A stretch of 64,000 bases of DNA from Nemania diffusa (taxonomy: Eukaryota > Ascomycota > Sordariomycetes > Xylariales > Xylariaceae), in assembly GCA_038501195.1 (NCBI GenBank), contig JBBPUQ010000002.1, forward strand, positions 6,463,001-6,527,000. Direction: 5' to 3'. The position numbers and the translations under genes were made by a program. This document shows positions 1 to 11,776 of this stretch, one piece after another (positions within the stretch are counted from its first letter, which is position 1; each line of letters begins with the position of its first letter). A model generated the notes under the pieces. The model did not search any database, had not been told where the DNA came from, and saw nothing but the letters and a program-made list of their open reading frames with translations.

Positions 1-978
1 GTCGCCCGGTAAGGCCGTCTCCATGAGATATGACTTGCCGTTGAAGATCCTCGTCTCTCGCGGCCGGCCCTTTTCTAATATCGCCTCGGGTGTGAACCGC
101 GTGGGGATCTCACCGGTTTCTATGAATGTTTCTAGATACACACATTCATTATCAGCCAGCCAACCTCTCACTCACTAACTATAAGCATTCTAGCAATTTC
201 TCATAGTCTTCGTATTAAAGAATGATAAAAGTGGATGTGATTATCCCTAAGGGTAAAAAAGAGAGCAACGTACTCCCACCGGTAGCAGTATAAAAAGCCG
301 GGATACCAGCGCCGGCAGCGCGCAACCTCTCGGCAAGCGTGCCCTGCGGACAGAGCTCGACGGCAATCTTGCCCGTCAGGTATTGTTTCTCGAGCGACTT
401 GTTCGACCCCAGATACGAGAGGATGATGCGGTCTAGCCTGCCGTCCTGCGTCAGCAGCGCGAGACCATGGGGGCCGGCGCCGGCATTGTTCGAGACCGCC
501 GTCAGGTTTTTTAAACCCTTCTTGTGAATCGCTTGGATTAACGTCTCTGTGTGGGTTTCATAGGTCAGCTCGGTTCAACCCCCCTTCTCGTGGCTGTCTT
601 ATCATCCTAACAACATCAACCGGGTTCATGTAAGTCGCATGAGATGCGCTTCCGTAGATCAGAAATGCAAACGGGTAAATAGGAAACAAAAAAAAGGCAT
701 AGATTCATACCAGCTACCCCGCATAACCCAAACCCAGCACTAAGAATGACATCGCCATCTTTCACGTCCGCGATGGCCTCGTCGGCAGACCCGAACACTT
801 TCGAGCCTCCTCGGGCCCTCGCCGGCGCCGGGCGTCTGTCAATTGAATACCAGCGCCGCCGCTGGGTCAATGGCGCTATCCGCCTGACATACTTATACTG
901 CGGCGCGCTGGGGGCTGCGGCCGAGCTGCATGAGATGCGGACAGACGCACGCCAAACGACATTATGCAGTTGCGCCAT
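1..978 (-). CDS. Succinyl-CoA:3-oxoacid CoA-transferase (SCOT), 5' part, runs off the left edge
   Basis: Three exons can be read on the minus strand: 978..711, 546..274 and 119..<1, with introns 547..710 and 120..273. Frames join cleanly to give GFGLCGVAETLIQAI at about residues 82-96, followed by the stretch around SNNAG, LSYLGSNK and GTLAERLRAAGAGIPAFYT, and then TGEIPTRF. These are the hallmarks of subunit A of family-I CoA-transferases. The catalytic glutamate lies in the B half, which is outside the window. Known role of the family: moving CoA from succinyl-CoA to acetoacetate in mitochondrial ketone-body use. The first 45 residues are rich in Arg, Ser and Ala and poor in acids, as expected for a mitochondrial presequence. 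Start chosen as the first ATG in the frame. Only the N-terminal part, about 220 residues, is seen. Confidence 0.9.
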
Positions 979-1506
979 GTTGCTCCGGTACTAGATCTTT
1001 ACGATTCTATGAGGCTCTATCATTCGCATCACCAGCGTGTCTTTTAAAACCGGCTCTTAAGAATAGCTCTTGGTTATTAAGGGTTGAAATGTCTCTTTAT
1101 TGTCTATGCACAGTGCTGAAAAGGGTACTTAGCCAGTAACTCGGCAGTTGATTTACACCCGTAATAACGTCACTCACGCTAGATTTAGGCATGTAGCTCC
1201 AGGTACTTAGCCTCGGTAAAAGCCATAGGTCGCCCTCTACAGAACACACTCAGCTGGTGATGCAAGTGAGAGAAGCGTTCGTGTCATCAATAGGTAATAC
1301 ACTATCAGCTACTAAAAAGACAAAGAAAACTTCGAATGACACCGACGAGAATATGATGTATATGATGGCTCCAAAAACCCCCGACGACAACTATCAAAAA
1401 AATGCCCGTCTAAAACACCAGGAATGCTAACTAAACCCACGGCCAATCTTCTACGAGAAACCGAGACAATGAAGTATCAAAATGAGCAACACCACATGAT
1501 GCCTAT
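979..1506. other. Intergenic: SCOT promoter and 3' flank of the UDP-glucose dehydrogenase gene
   Basis: Non-coding, 528 bp, between the SCOT start and the stop of the downstream minus-strand gene. Short open frames are present but have no recognisable content. No repeat or RNA gene seen. Confidence 0.6.
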
Positions 1507-3664
1507 TCAACCCCTCCCTCGGCGCCCAATGCTTTCAACGCGGACATCCAGCTTAGCCATCTCTTCAGGATCGATGACCCCCTTCCCATCAAACACCCAC
1601 CTGGGTTTCCTCATGTGATACGCGATCCTGTGCCAGTCTAATTTTTGCCCGGCCTTTCCCCCGCTCGCCTTACCGGGCTCGCACTCAGCGCAATCTTCCG
1701 CGCAGGCGGGTTCCTCTTCATATCGCCGAAGAGGATCCCCTCCGCACGCAGATATGTGAGATGTCTGAAGGAGGAACTTATGGAGCGAGAGGATGTCCAT
1801 CTCCGATGGCTCGCGCCGGGCAAACGGCCTCGGATCGAAAGCCTCACTTGGATTATGGCGATCCGGGAAGGGCAGGACTGTCGACTTCGTGTTTCTGAAC
1901 TCGTCGCACTCAGTAGTAATGAGAACGGCATTGCTCTCCGCGCAGGCGTCGTAGACGTCAGAGTAGACCACTACAGGCCACTCCTCCCCACCTCCCTCGT
2001 CTGAACGAGGCCGGAACATCGTCTCAATCTCACGCCTCACAACGTCGGGGCTGCAGCAGGGATCGAAAATGGCAATCTCACGGGGCCTCTCGTCCAGCAA
2101 TGTCCGAATTATCTCCCCCGTAGGCGACTCGCGCACATCCGACGTGTTCGCCTTGAACGTAAACCCCAAGAACGTAACCTTCTTGCCCACAAGCGTGTTA
2201 TTCAAACACCGCACGACCCGCCTCGCGAACCTGTCGCGCTGGTACTCGTTCATCGCGACGACCTGGCGCCAGTACGCGCCCACGTCCCCGAGCCCCAGCG
2301 ACTCGGCCAGGTACACGAGGCTCAGGACGTCCTTCCGGAAGCAGCTGCCCCCGAACCCGATCCCGGCCCGCAGGAACCTGTCACCGATGCGCGCGTCGCT
2401 GCCGACCGAGGCGGCGACCTCGCCGATGTCCGCGCCTGTCGCCTCGCAGAGCGCGGCGACGGAGTTGATGCTGCTGATGCGCTGCGCGAGCATGGCGTTC
2501 GCGACGAGCTTGGAGAGCTCCGACGACCAGACGTTCGTCGTGATGATGCGCGCCCGCGGGACCCAGGCTGCGTACACGTCTGCGAGGGCGGCCGCGGCGC
2601 GCCGGCCAGAGGGCGTCGGGAATGAGCCGATGAGGATCCTGTCCGGGTGCAGCAGATCGTACACGGCCGTGCCGGCGGCGAGGAATTCCGGGTTCGAGAG
2701 GATCTCGAAATGCACGCCGGGGCGGTGAACTGCCATCTAGTACAGAAAGCACATGTTAGTGTACCTGCGCAAAGGATTGTAGACCGAAGCCACCCGCCAC
2801 TCACCATGTCCCGGACAACCTGCGCAGTCCGACAAGGCACAGTCGACTTCTCAACAACAATCGCCCCCGCCCGCGCGCCCAGCGCAATCTCGCCCACCAC
2901 CGCCTCAAACGCCGCCATGTCCATCGCGCACCCCTTACCGACACCACTGGCCTTGGTAGGCGTGTTAACAGCAATAAAGACGAGGTCGGCCCGCGCCACG
3001 CACGCCCGCACGTCGACGGAGAAGAACAGGTTCGGCGCGCGCGCGGGGACGGAGGTCGTCTCGGCGGCGGCGGCGCATCCCTTAGACGACGACGTCGACG
3101 TGTCGTCCCACGTGTCGTCGCCCGAGCTGGCGGCGAAGGCGAAGGCGCGCCCGCCGTCGCGCGCGATGCGCACTAGGGGAAGAAGATCCGGCTCGAAGAT
3201 GGGGAGGTGGCGCGAGTTCCAGCGGTGGATGCGCTGGGCGTCTAGGTCGGCGACGGTTACGCGGATGTGGGGGTTTTGGTATGCTATTACGGCTGCTGTG
3301 GGACCCCCTAGTTGATGAAGTGAGTAGTTAGTTGGGTGTGTTTGTCTTGTTGCCTGGGTGAAAATAGCCCCCCGGTTGGTGCTCACGAACCGACGTATCC
3401 AGCTCCTATGCAACATATGTTGCGCACGCAGCGACTTGTTTCTAGCGAGCGGGTTAACGTCCCGTTTGTTGGCTTAGTAGCAAGCCGTGCCGGTGGTGGT
3501 TGGAGGAGGTCTGGCAAGACGGGACCAGAGCTGTCGGTCTGTAGTTCGGCATGCGGCATGGGACTCAACGACGCACGGCACTCTGGAGTGGTGGGAGCGG
3601 TTGAGGCCATGTCTTGATATATGCCCTCGTTTGAGCCGCTAGCAGGCGAAGGTGTGCACTCCAT
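1507..3664 (-). CDS. UDP-glucose 6-dehydrogenase (UDP-glucose/GDP-mannose dehydrogenase family)
   Basis: Exons 3664..3391, 3307..2805 and 2736..1507 give 668 residues. The first splice is fixed by the Rossmann motif GAGYVGGPTAAVIA (residues about 87-100), which appears only if the donor at 3390 is used. The central part has SNPEFLAAGTAVYDLLHPDR, and the catalytic loop GFGGSCFRKD places the nucleophilic cysteine at about residue 391. LGFTFKANTSDVRESPT marks the C-terminal UDP-binding domain. The family oxidises UDP-glucose to UDP-glucuronate with two NAD+ in the cytosol. Oddities are an 80-residue low-complexity N-terminal extension, a Ser/Thr/Ala insert near residue 150 and a C-terminal tail of about 120 residues, so it is longer than the usual 450-480. 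It is probably one of the divergent fungal paralogues. Its neighbour across the spacer is a decayed glycosyltransferase. Confidence 0.92.
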
Positions 3665-3703
3665 CCTCTTCTAAACAAAATGAATCAGGGACCAGTGATT
3701 TAT

Positions 3704-3744
3704 CTGCCTACCTTGAATCACGGGCTTCAAGATTAGGTAGGCAG
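3704..3744. repeat. Inverted repeat, arms CTGCCTACCT / AGGTAGGCAG
   Basis: Perfect 10-bp arms at 3704-3713 and 3735-3744. They enclose a second nested pair, CTTGAA / TTCAAG, so the whole 41 bp can fold into one interrupted hairpin. Confidence 0.7.
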
Positions 3745-3983
3745 GCAAAGGGTGGAAATGTTGGGTTTAACATCTCCGGTTTGGGTCGTGGCGTTTATAG
3801 ACCACAGGCAGACGAGAATTGTCGTGGGCAAGAGAAGATTATTGGTAAGAGAAGGTGTGCAAGGCTTATTGTTGGTCGGGACTGCATTCAATAGTAGCGT
3901 TCTCGTGATGAAGAATGCGTTAAGATTTTTCAGCTACAGCCTCAAGGACGTACTTTCTATCCAATCATAATCATTCAGGAATA

Positions 3984-4011
3984 CTGCCTACCTACCTATT
4001 TAGGTAGGCAG
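3984..4011. repeat. Inverted repeat, arms CTGCCTACCTA / TAGGTAGGCAG
   Basis: Perfect 11-bp arms with a 6-nt loop. It uses the same arm sequence as the repeat 280 bp upstream. The outer arms of the two repeats could alternatively be the ends of one 308-bp element (3704..4011). Confidence 0.7.
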
Positions 4012-5199
4012 AGAGAAATCACGAGAAGGAGAGATGCAGGAGCATTTAGACACCAAAAGTTCCTACTATACCTATGAATTTTAAATGATTAGGATATATA
4101 TTCTAAGGGTTGAGAGTATGTAGGCAGTCTAGATAAGGGATTGAGTGAAAAGCAGTTGCTAGCTACCTAGGTAGGTAAGCGAAAGTTGACGATACCCGTA
4201 TTGTAGTGCTTCAAATAACGAATCATCGCCTAAGTACTATGAGCTCACTTAAATAAAATCTACATAGTATATCTATATACAAGACATACGCAGATATAAG
4301 AATTAACGCGATAAAATAGCATTGCCTTCTGGCTATATGTGTGATATGTACTAGAGTTTTCCATTCTTATGAAGCGACTATCGGCAGAAGCATCAGTTTA
4401 CAGTGAGCACCTTACTACTATGTAAAACCACTTGTGTGTCAGCGAAGAGGGCTCACCATAGGTGAGCCTTCTAAGTAATACTTGGGTAGCATTCATAGGG
4501 TGGCCTCTTGTGATTGATCAGGATCATGATCAGGTAAAGGTTTTGCCCACAGCTCAGAAGCATCGACGGTTTTGAACAAGTCCTTACACCCACTACTTAT
4601 ATATTCATTAATAATTAGAGATGCCTTAATACCTTAATGCCTTAACGTCTACCCTGTATGTGGCCAGGCATTTTCTTGTCCTACATTATCTACGCCTTGG
4701 CATCTATTACTATGCATACTATACCTGTTCTTCGGGCATCGCGATGAATCCTAAGCTCCACTACCGCCACAAAAATCATCCCGGAACCCCCAGATGACGT
4801 GAAACGTGCCAAGTCCCAGCGACTCCCATACACATCTGAGTCAAGCTTGAAACCGACAGCATTAGCTGATTTAAAAATCTAACCTCTGCCTAGTCAAGCT
4901 GGACGACTGCGACAAGTCGGCGAGCGAGTCGAGCTGATGCACGATTTAACTACTCTCGTCCAAGAATCCTGCCAAGGTAAATAGAGGTAGTTTCTTCACC
5001 TATGCTTTTCTTGGGGCTGGTGTATGCCATACCTAATTGCCCTTCGCAGCAGTGATAATCTACACACCACATTAATAATTAAATGATTGAAATCCAGGAG
5101 CAACATTACAGGCTTGTCACTCGAATCAATACGAGTAAACATATAGAAACAAGGTCATTCATCACAGCAAAGTTCTCATGGCCACATTTACGGAGGACC

Positions 5200-6317
5200 G
5201 CCCTTCTCCAAGCCCGCCGGATTCTCCTCTGTTCCGAATCCTTCGGCCCCGTAAACCGCGAACGGAGGCTTTCGTACGACCCTAATGATAGTTAACCATA
5301 GCAGATTACATGGCGCTCTAGTATCTGTTGCTCCGAGTAAACATCTTCATAATTACACAGGTTCGCCCGACGGGGAGCTCGGCGCCTCGAAATCCAGAGC
5401 TCTCGGTGGTGTACCTGGTGCTACTATCCGAGATATATAGGCGGATCTTAGGCGAACTTCCAAATCTCAACTATCTTAAATAGTGAGATTCAACGTATTC
5501 ACGAGCCCATCAATTTAGCTGTGTAACGAAGTTAGATATTCACCAAAGTTGAGAGCCGGGTACCTGTCTCCTCACCCCTCTGTTAGACGATATTCTACCC
5601 TAGTCTGTTTACTAGGATATCCCCGCAAGACGTCGCTCGCGGCAAGAGTAGCAAGTTCGAAGTGGTGAGAAGAGGAGTCAACACCGATAGCTTGATTCTA
5701 AACAAAAGCAACCTCGAATTTCAGAAGACATAGGCGCCCAACCGAAAGCTGATCCTACTCACTTGCTCGAGATTAGCGGCGAAAAAGGCCATGCATTTCC
5801 AGAGGAAGTAGTTGCTGAATTAGCAAAAACCGTGTTAGACTTTGAGCTGGTGGTTAGCAGTAATCGGAATGCTATGTCGAGCCGAACATATAAGGGTAGA
5901 TGCTCGAGCCGTATGTCCGTCGCGGAATACTTGTCTTCGCTGGGCTCAAGGTGAATGGGTAACTAGACACATTGTGCGTCCGTTGACCTCTTCCTGTACT
6001 ATTCTGATACAGAGACCTTTGCGCTTGTCGTGCTCGGGTTGATGGCAGGTAGTGTCCTCGTCATTGCAAGAGGCGTCGTCGGCCATAGAAGAACGGGCTA
6101 CCTCGTGCCTCACACTGATCTCGAGGGCTTTGTACCAAGGATCCTCAAGCTCGGTCGTGATAATGAGCTGGCCCGTCGATTTGGCAAGGTTAGTCGTGCA
6201 CAGGTGCCATTGGTAAGGTGGGAGGTAATTGGGAACGGAGTGGCTTGGAAGATGGATGCTGTTGAGCAAGTTCAAGCCACAAAGCACTGCCAACATATCA
6301 TCACGATAGCACCTTAG
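5200..6317 (+). pseudogene. Decayed glycosyltransferase family 4 (group 1) gene
   Basis: Fragments in the correct order, but in shifting frames, match a GT4 enzyme. They are RRILLCSESFGPVN near 5205-5250; PRNPELSVVYLVLLSEIYRR with ILGELPN near 5385-5470; IFYPSLFTRI near 5590 and FEVVRRGVNTD near 5660; LILLTCSRLAAKK near 5748 with ISGEKGHAF near 5775; DLFLYYSDTETFALVVLGLM at 5985-6044; and RTGYLVPHTDLEGFV with WEVIGNGVAWKM up to about 6260. Within one frame, stops TGA at 5952 and TAG at 5964 interrupt the C-terminal half. About ten residues expected after VLVIAR (the EGGPSEIV region) are missing. Both stops can arise from CGA and CAG by C-to-T change, as in RIP. When intact, such an enzyme would transfer a sugar from an NDP-sugar to a glycan or lipid. 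It is clearly non-functional now. Confidence 0.85.
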
Positions 6318-8359
6318 CACATGATAATGGCTAAGAATCCTACCATGGGTATCGCCGTTCAAGAACGCGTAATACTTTGGAAGTAGCATGGATAGATGAT
6401 GGGAAAACCATCCTGATTTTAACTCTCATCTTACGGTGCCGGGGGAGCGTTGGCCCCTGCCTGGATGTCACCATCGTGAGCCATTGGGTGAAGACCCGGG
6501 CAGGGAGGGTCTAGGCTCGGTAGGTAGTCGTCACTCCATTGTGATAGCTTCACATACATTGCAGTTGCAACCCCCATCAATAAATTAAAAAGGAACCTCA
6601 GGGGCGTCATGGAGCTTTAAACCGGTGAAGCTATCTATGAGCAATTAATGCACAAGCAAGACACTATCTGGCAAACATACGTACGCATACATTTCATTTC
6701 TTTTTCATGCCTCAGTCAATTGGTGTGTTGTTGCAAACAACCCCTTGTCGATCAGGGAGGGCTTCTGGGGCGCACGCTTCACCGCCCTCCCTATCTACTT
6801 ACAGAACATTCGTCCGAACTTCACAACTTATTAATAAATAAATACTTTCTCTATTATTCTGGCTGTCTCATTCCTTCTAGATATCATGCAAAACAGGTGC
6901 AGAATACCGATTTCAAGTAAGCATTTCAACAGTTAGGAGATAAAACACACAAAGATGATGTGGAAGAAGCGTTTGTTCCCATCACGCATCACGAAAGAAG
7001 ACCTCCTCGTACCATGATGTGCTGAGGGTTTTGTGCGACCAGGGTCAGCAAGTACATAGAAAGCAACCTATAAGCTCGGTACTATTATGCAGCGAAGCGC
7101 GCTGGTCACTGAAGCGAAACCACTTGGAGACTCTAGAGTCCGAGACAGGTCTGGTAAGGGCGGGTCCGGGTGGGTCGTGACCAGGCCAAGAGCCCCTGGC
7201 GTCGCAGCGATTGGCCCAGCGCGCAGCATCCCCTGTCGGTCCCATGGCCACCCCCTGTCTCTCGTCGGTCCCTTGTCGCGACCGGTTTGGACCGTTTGGA
7301 CCCCTCGAAACCACCTCATATTGGTCCAGTCCACTTCTCCGACCCGTTATGTCACATCGCGTCGATCCGACAACGTCGATGCTCGCTAATGGTCACTGCC
7401 GGGTTCCAAACCGCCTGTTTAGATTACCTGATCACGCTGCCACCACTGCCACCAGCACAACCGACCATAACCTGTCTTATCCACTTGAGACCTGAGGCGG
7501 CTCAATCATGCCATGCTTAGCTTCTCTGCCTACCCCGTGATACTGCTCGCCAAGGGCGCTACAGGGCACGCTCTGTTCCATCCCTGTATCATGGCCATGG
7601 ACTTCGTATGGCAGCCATGACTGGCTCTGTCGCAGACATCGTGACTGATGCTAGATTCGTCGCGGGCACGGTTCCATTATGGGTCTGTCCCCGGCGAGCT
7701 CAGGGTAAAGTCGACTGAGGCCCACGCCAGCACTAGCCCCTTTGCAGCCTGCGCCGTGATATTGGCTGTGATACTGGCACCTTTTACTGCGTAATTCTGA
7801 CTCTCTCTGACAGGAGGGACACAGTTACTTATGATCCCCCAGGCATATGATACTATGCCTGATACTGCCAGTGATACCTATTTACGACCATTAGGATGAA
7901 GGGGTCGTTATAGGTCTGTTTCTGGAGGGGACAGGGACAACTAGCTGACGAGTCCTGTCTCTCGCCGGTAACCATATAGCCGGTGACTTGGAAACTTTTT
8001 TGTTTCTTTTCTCTTAGCATTCTCCATTATGATCTTCTCTCATTATCACCACTGTCATTGAGTTCGTTGCTTGAAGCCAAGTCAATTTCTATTCTTCCTG
8101 CCGGCAGGCTTTTTCCACGTTTTACTTCTTTGTATCGATCAGTGCTGCGCGCGTTCGCGAGGTCGCACTCACTCTTTCCTGTAGCTCGATCACATCGTGT
8201 GCTCAATACACTTGACCTCGACCTCCACAGCCGCTCTTTGGCCACTCTTTTTTCTCGACCGCCGGCCGGATTTACGTTATTTTATCTGTAAAATTTAATC
8301 GATAGTCTATCGACAGTTTCTTCTACAACATCAATATCACCGAAAAAATTATAGTCAAG
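6318..8359. other. Intergenic; pyrimidine-rich leader before the next gene
   Basis: About 2 kb with only short, unconvincing frames. At 7530-7890 the word TGATACT or its close variants recur about six times. The last 350 bp (8000-8340) are CT-rich, as in a fungal core promoter and 5' leader of the gene at 8360. No gene, tRNA or transposon coding remnant was recognised. Confidence 0.45.
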
Positions 8360-9362
8360 ATGGTTTGGATTACCGCAGCTGTCGCGTCCCTGCTTGCCAC
8401 GCAGGTGTATGGCGCCCCAGGCAGCATCATGGGAGGGGTTATGCGCTCAAGCGGATCGTCTTCTCTGGAGAGCAGGATGGAAAGAGCGGCCTACAGCGTG
8501 GTAGAAAAACGACAGAACGCGACGACGAGTTCATCATTAAATTTGACTCAATGGGACGCCGACACGATTGCAGCCTGCACCGCAACACTTTCCTCGCTCT
8601 CTACTGCTAGTAATCCATCCGGCATGGCAGTCTGTTACAACGTGGTTCAGTTGGATACCAACGAGGGCGCCTTTATGACCGATTTGCGACTTTTTGAAGT
8701 ATCAAGCCCTACCGGAGCTTGGGAAGGGATCCCTCTAGCACAGATGCAAGGTGGAATACAATTTAATGGAGCAACCGCTTCCCAGATAAATGGGCAACAG
8801 GTGGCCGCCCGTGATATGGAAAACAGTTATCTCCCGAAACGACAAAGCTCTGGGCCTGTTCTTCAACAGACTTACATGATTGTTGGAAAGATTAATGCAG
8901 ACCAGATGGTTCCGCCCATGACAATGTATGTTCTTCGCGCCCTTCTGCAGCGGAGCTCAAGCTAACTGTGTCTTCAGACAAAAAATAGAGCCCCTAATCA
9001 TGCCCACCTTCACGCTTACGGCTAAAGATTCCACGGGCCAGACCATTGCCACGAACGTATCTACCAACGAGGCGGCCTTCGTAAATGGTATCTTCTCCAA
9101 AGAAGTGGTCCTATCAACCTTCGGCATGGCCACCCTAGCCGTTCAGAACGTCACAGCAGAACTCAAAGCAGGCACAGTTGCCTTCGTTCTTCCCGGAGTA
9201 AATATCCTAATTTTCCCAGTCGGTTTGGTCGTCACGAGTTTCTGGGCAGTAGTCGGAATTGCCATGTACGGGTTTGGAACATACGAGCGATACAACTACC
9301 GCGAAGCGTACCGTCGGAGAAAGGCTATGGCCGGAAGCAAGTCGTACGCGACGAGAATATAA
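8360..9362 (+). CDS. Secreted or membrane-anchored protein of unknown function
   Basis: Exons 8360..8925 and 8978..9362 (52-bp intron with GTATGT, GCTAAC and CAG) give 316 residues. Residues 1-18 form a signal peptide ending at a YGAP site. Two Lys-Arg pairs, in VVEKRQNATT (about 50) and YLPKRQSSGP (about 160), look like Kex2 cleavage sites. Several Asn-X-Ser/Thr sequons occur (NATT, NLT, NVST, NVT). A hydrophobic stretch at about 255-293 (FVLPGVNILIFPVGLVVTSF onward) should be one or two membrane segments, followed by a short basic tail, YRRRKAMAGSK. The layout is signal peptide, ectodomain, membrane anchor and cytosolic tail. I do not recognise the family. The CT-rich leader upstream suggests a well-expressed gene. 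Confidence 0.75.
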
Positions 9363-11776
9363 GCGACTTGTTTAAAGACGACAATCAACGACATTTCGCT
9401 CTAAAATTTTATTACAACTCTACGGATTGATGAGTAATAGCACCGCGGTTCAATTTAAAAATGGGTTTAGATTCCTTGCTTCTGGTCATTAGCGTCTCTT
9501 TCTACCGAACATATTATAATACAGCCGAAGAACGGCAATTCAATGTTTACTTCAGTAACTTCGTCTTCCTTGCCGTCGCGTCATGTCAAGAGTTAATATG
9601 TCGATCAATACTTGATCTCTCGTGTATGCAATCTCAAGCTAAAGCGCAAATTTCAGTAGATGTGATCCATTCCGATTGATGAAGTGAGATGAGTTTTATG
9701 TCTGATCGCATCGCATTTTGTATAAATCTGCCGACGACGATGCATCGCCGCCACATGCTGACGTTAACTCATGCAGAGTCCTTCTAGAAAAAAATCCAAG
9801 TGCTCGGGTTCCATTGGCGCACTAGCATTCCTGTCGGCTGCACGATCCTGCTCGGCATCATCAGCCGTGAGAAATCCTCCCACATGGCGCATACATCCCT
9901 AAGTCAGCTTGAGCTGAACACAGCCCTTGGCAGATGACCAACTATGTAGCAATTGATACCTAACGTGCGAAGCCGAGAGTGAGCGCAGAGCCTCGTCATG
10001 AATGCGTTACCTATTTGATTCCCTCTCGCGACGACATTGCATAATCTTGTCCTACCTATTCTATACGTTGGATTGGATTCGCTTTTCTTCGGCTGACTAA
10101 GCTAACTCTGCTGCACGTTCCGCCTGGTAACTCTTATGTCTTGCATATGTATGTATAGTACCTTAAACTGGCGTGACTGGACGAAAGCGCCGCAATCCGA
10201 ATACAAACTCATCATCAATCCTATCGCCACTTTCGCGATTGCGGGGAATGTTAGCCAAAGTCCCGTCGTGGATCAAATTGTACAGCAGCGACTCAAGTTC
10301 TGCTCCTATCGTGTTTCTCGCCCTCTCCGTCCACTATATCCCAGTGTTGTGTTATACTCTCGTGAACTACCGGTCGCCCAGGCCGGAAACGTAGCGGATC
10401 CCGACAAGCTGATGCCCGTCTTCGAGTCGTTAAATAGACCGCCTTGTTTTCTCAGTCCGCCCTGGTGCTGGTGATGCTTGGCACCAACGTGTAAAATAAT
10501 ATCAACAGTGTCAATACGGAGAACAAGGTAATCGAATGTAAGGCAGAGCTCGAGAGCTATAAGTTAACTCTCACTTTCCATCTTATTGTCTTCACCACTA
10601 AGCAGACTCATACGCTATCTGGCACCTAAACTCTGCTTCCGTCATTTCACCGTGTCCCGGCAACCGGCAATCCCAGTGTGTCAGCCGTGGCAATACCGCA
10701 TCATCCGGTCTATCAGGCAGTTACTCAGACCAGGACGACGCGACCCCCGCGTATAGCAGCTCTGCTGGGCATGGCGGCCAGAGCAAAACCCCGTTGGCGT
10801 TAGAGTACTACTGATGAGAAATGGTCAACCATCACTTTAGGTTTGCCATATGGATGAGTAGTAGTTCGCCAGCCGCGCTTCAGCGGAGTGTAACTCAATT
10901 CGCAGGATATCTCGCCGCTATGTGATAGACGGACGTTTGCTAACCACAAGACTCATATTAACTATACATACTAGCACATAGTAGCGAGTTATAGGGGGTA
11001 TAGAGCTAGGACAAAGGCGCGTATGGTACATATTGCTTGACATGTAGCGTTGTCTATAGGAATATTTCCCATATATAAAATGAGAGCGATCATTTGTGAG
11101 TTTAGGTACTTATTTAGCCAACCATGTTTATTATTTCGTTTTCTTTGCAGTACGCAACATGTAAGAGTCATAGCTCCTGCGAATTATCTCCCCCTTGAGA
11201 TAGAGATGTGGTGAAATGAATCTTAGGGCTAGGGATTACGCTCAATTAGATATCACGTGAAGTGTCTTTATTATTGTCATTGTTATTGTTCCTTTTTGTT
11301 CGGAAACATTATCCCTCGCCCTCGAGTCCGCAGCAATTTTTTGTGTCACTAAGTTGCAGTCTACATTGTATCTCGAGATAAGTAGGTAGTCAAAATAACG
11401 CTCCCTTAGATCTAATTGTACGCCGCTACTCATGTAATTAAATATCATGCAAGAAGAATTGCTGGTTTCGGCATTATTCCTCTCGTGGGCGTCAAGCGTT
11501 ATTATCTCTTTGTAGAGCTCTGTCCATGTTCCGAGAACAGGTAGGCGAACCGGCCTTCTTTGTATTATCATCTATCCCACTCGACATTTTTCAACGGATA
11601 GAGATGGCTTAGCAAATAGCGTTGGCAATATTATCTGGCGGTGATGTGTGATATTCTCGATAGAGTAGGGTAGCTGTAGCTGTCATTGAAATCTACGCAT
11701 ATCCTCGCTTATATACCATATACAGAGCCTCTATTGTTACCGTTTTAGTTTATCAACGCTAGATGATCAGGCAGAT
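9363..11776. other. Long intergenic stretch, no supported gene
   Basis: About 2.4 kb. A minus-strand frame at 11242-11571 (109 codons) and plus-strand frames at 10136-10474 show no recognisable domain and no splice partners. The latter may be a faint relic (see rejected items). The 700 bp before 11777 should contain the next gene's promoter. Confidence 0.45.

Larger units (their letters stand above)
3665..5082. other. AT-rich spacer with CTACCTAGGTAG-type inverted repeats
   Basis: About 1.4 kb without a credible gene. It holds the UDP-glucose dehydrogenase promoter, two perfect inverted repeats built on CTGCCTACCT (listed separately), a further CTACCTAGGTAGGTA copy near 4164 and a TA-rich stretch at 4060-4330. 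No coding remnant recognised before about 5200. Confidence 0.5.

Noticed and set aside
2069..2728. Plus-strand frame of 219 codons opposite the UDP-glucose dehydrogenase
   Set aside because: Shadow of a GC-rich coding exon. The real product is on the other strand with clear catalytic motifs.
7983..8291. Plus-strand frame of 102 codons before the secreted protein gene
   Set aside because: CT-rich leader sequence. Ser/Leu-rich translation is expected from composition alone.
10136..10474. Overlapping frames with a passage (KLIINPIATFAIAGNVSQSP) faintly like the N-terminal region of DUF3176-type fungal membrane proteins
   Set aside because: Only one short stretch looks similar and no downstream motifs follow in any frame. 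Too weak to call even a pseudogene.
11242..11571. Minus-strand open frame of 109 codons
   Set aside because: AT-rich, no domain, no splice partners. Likely chance.
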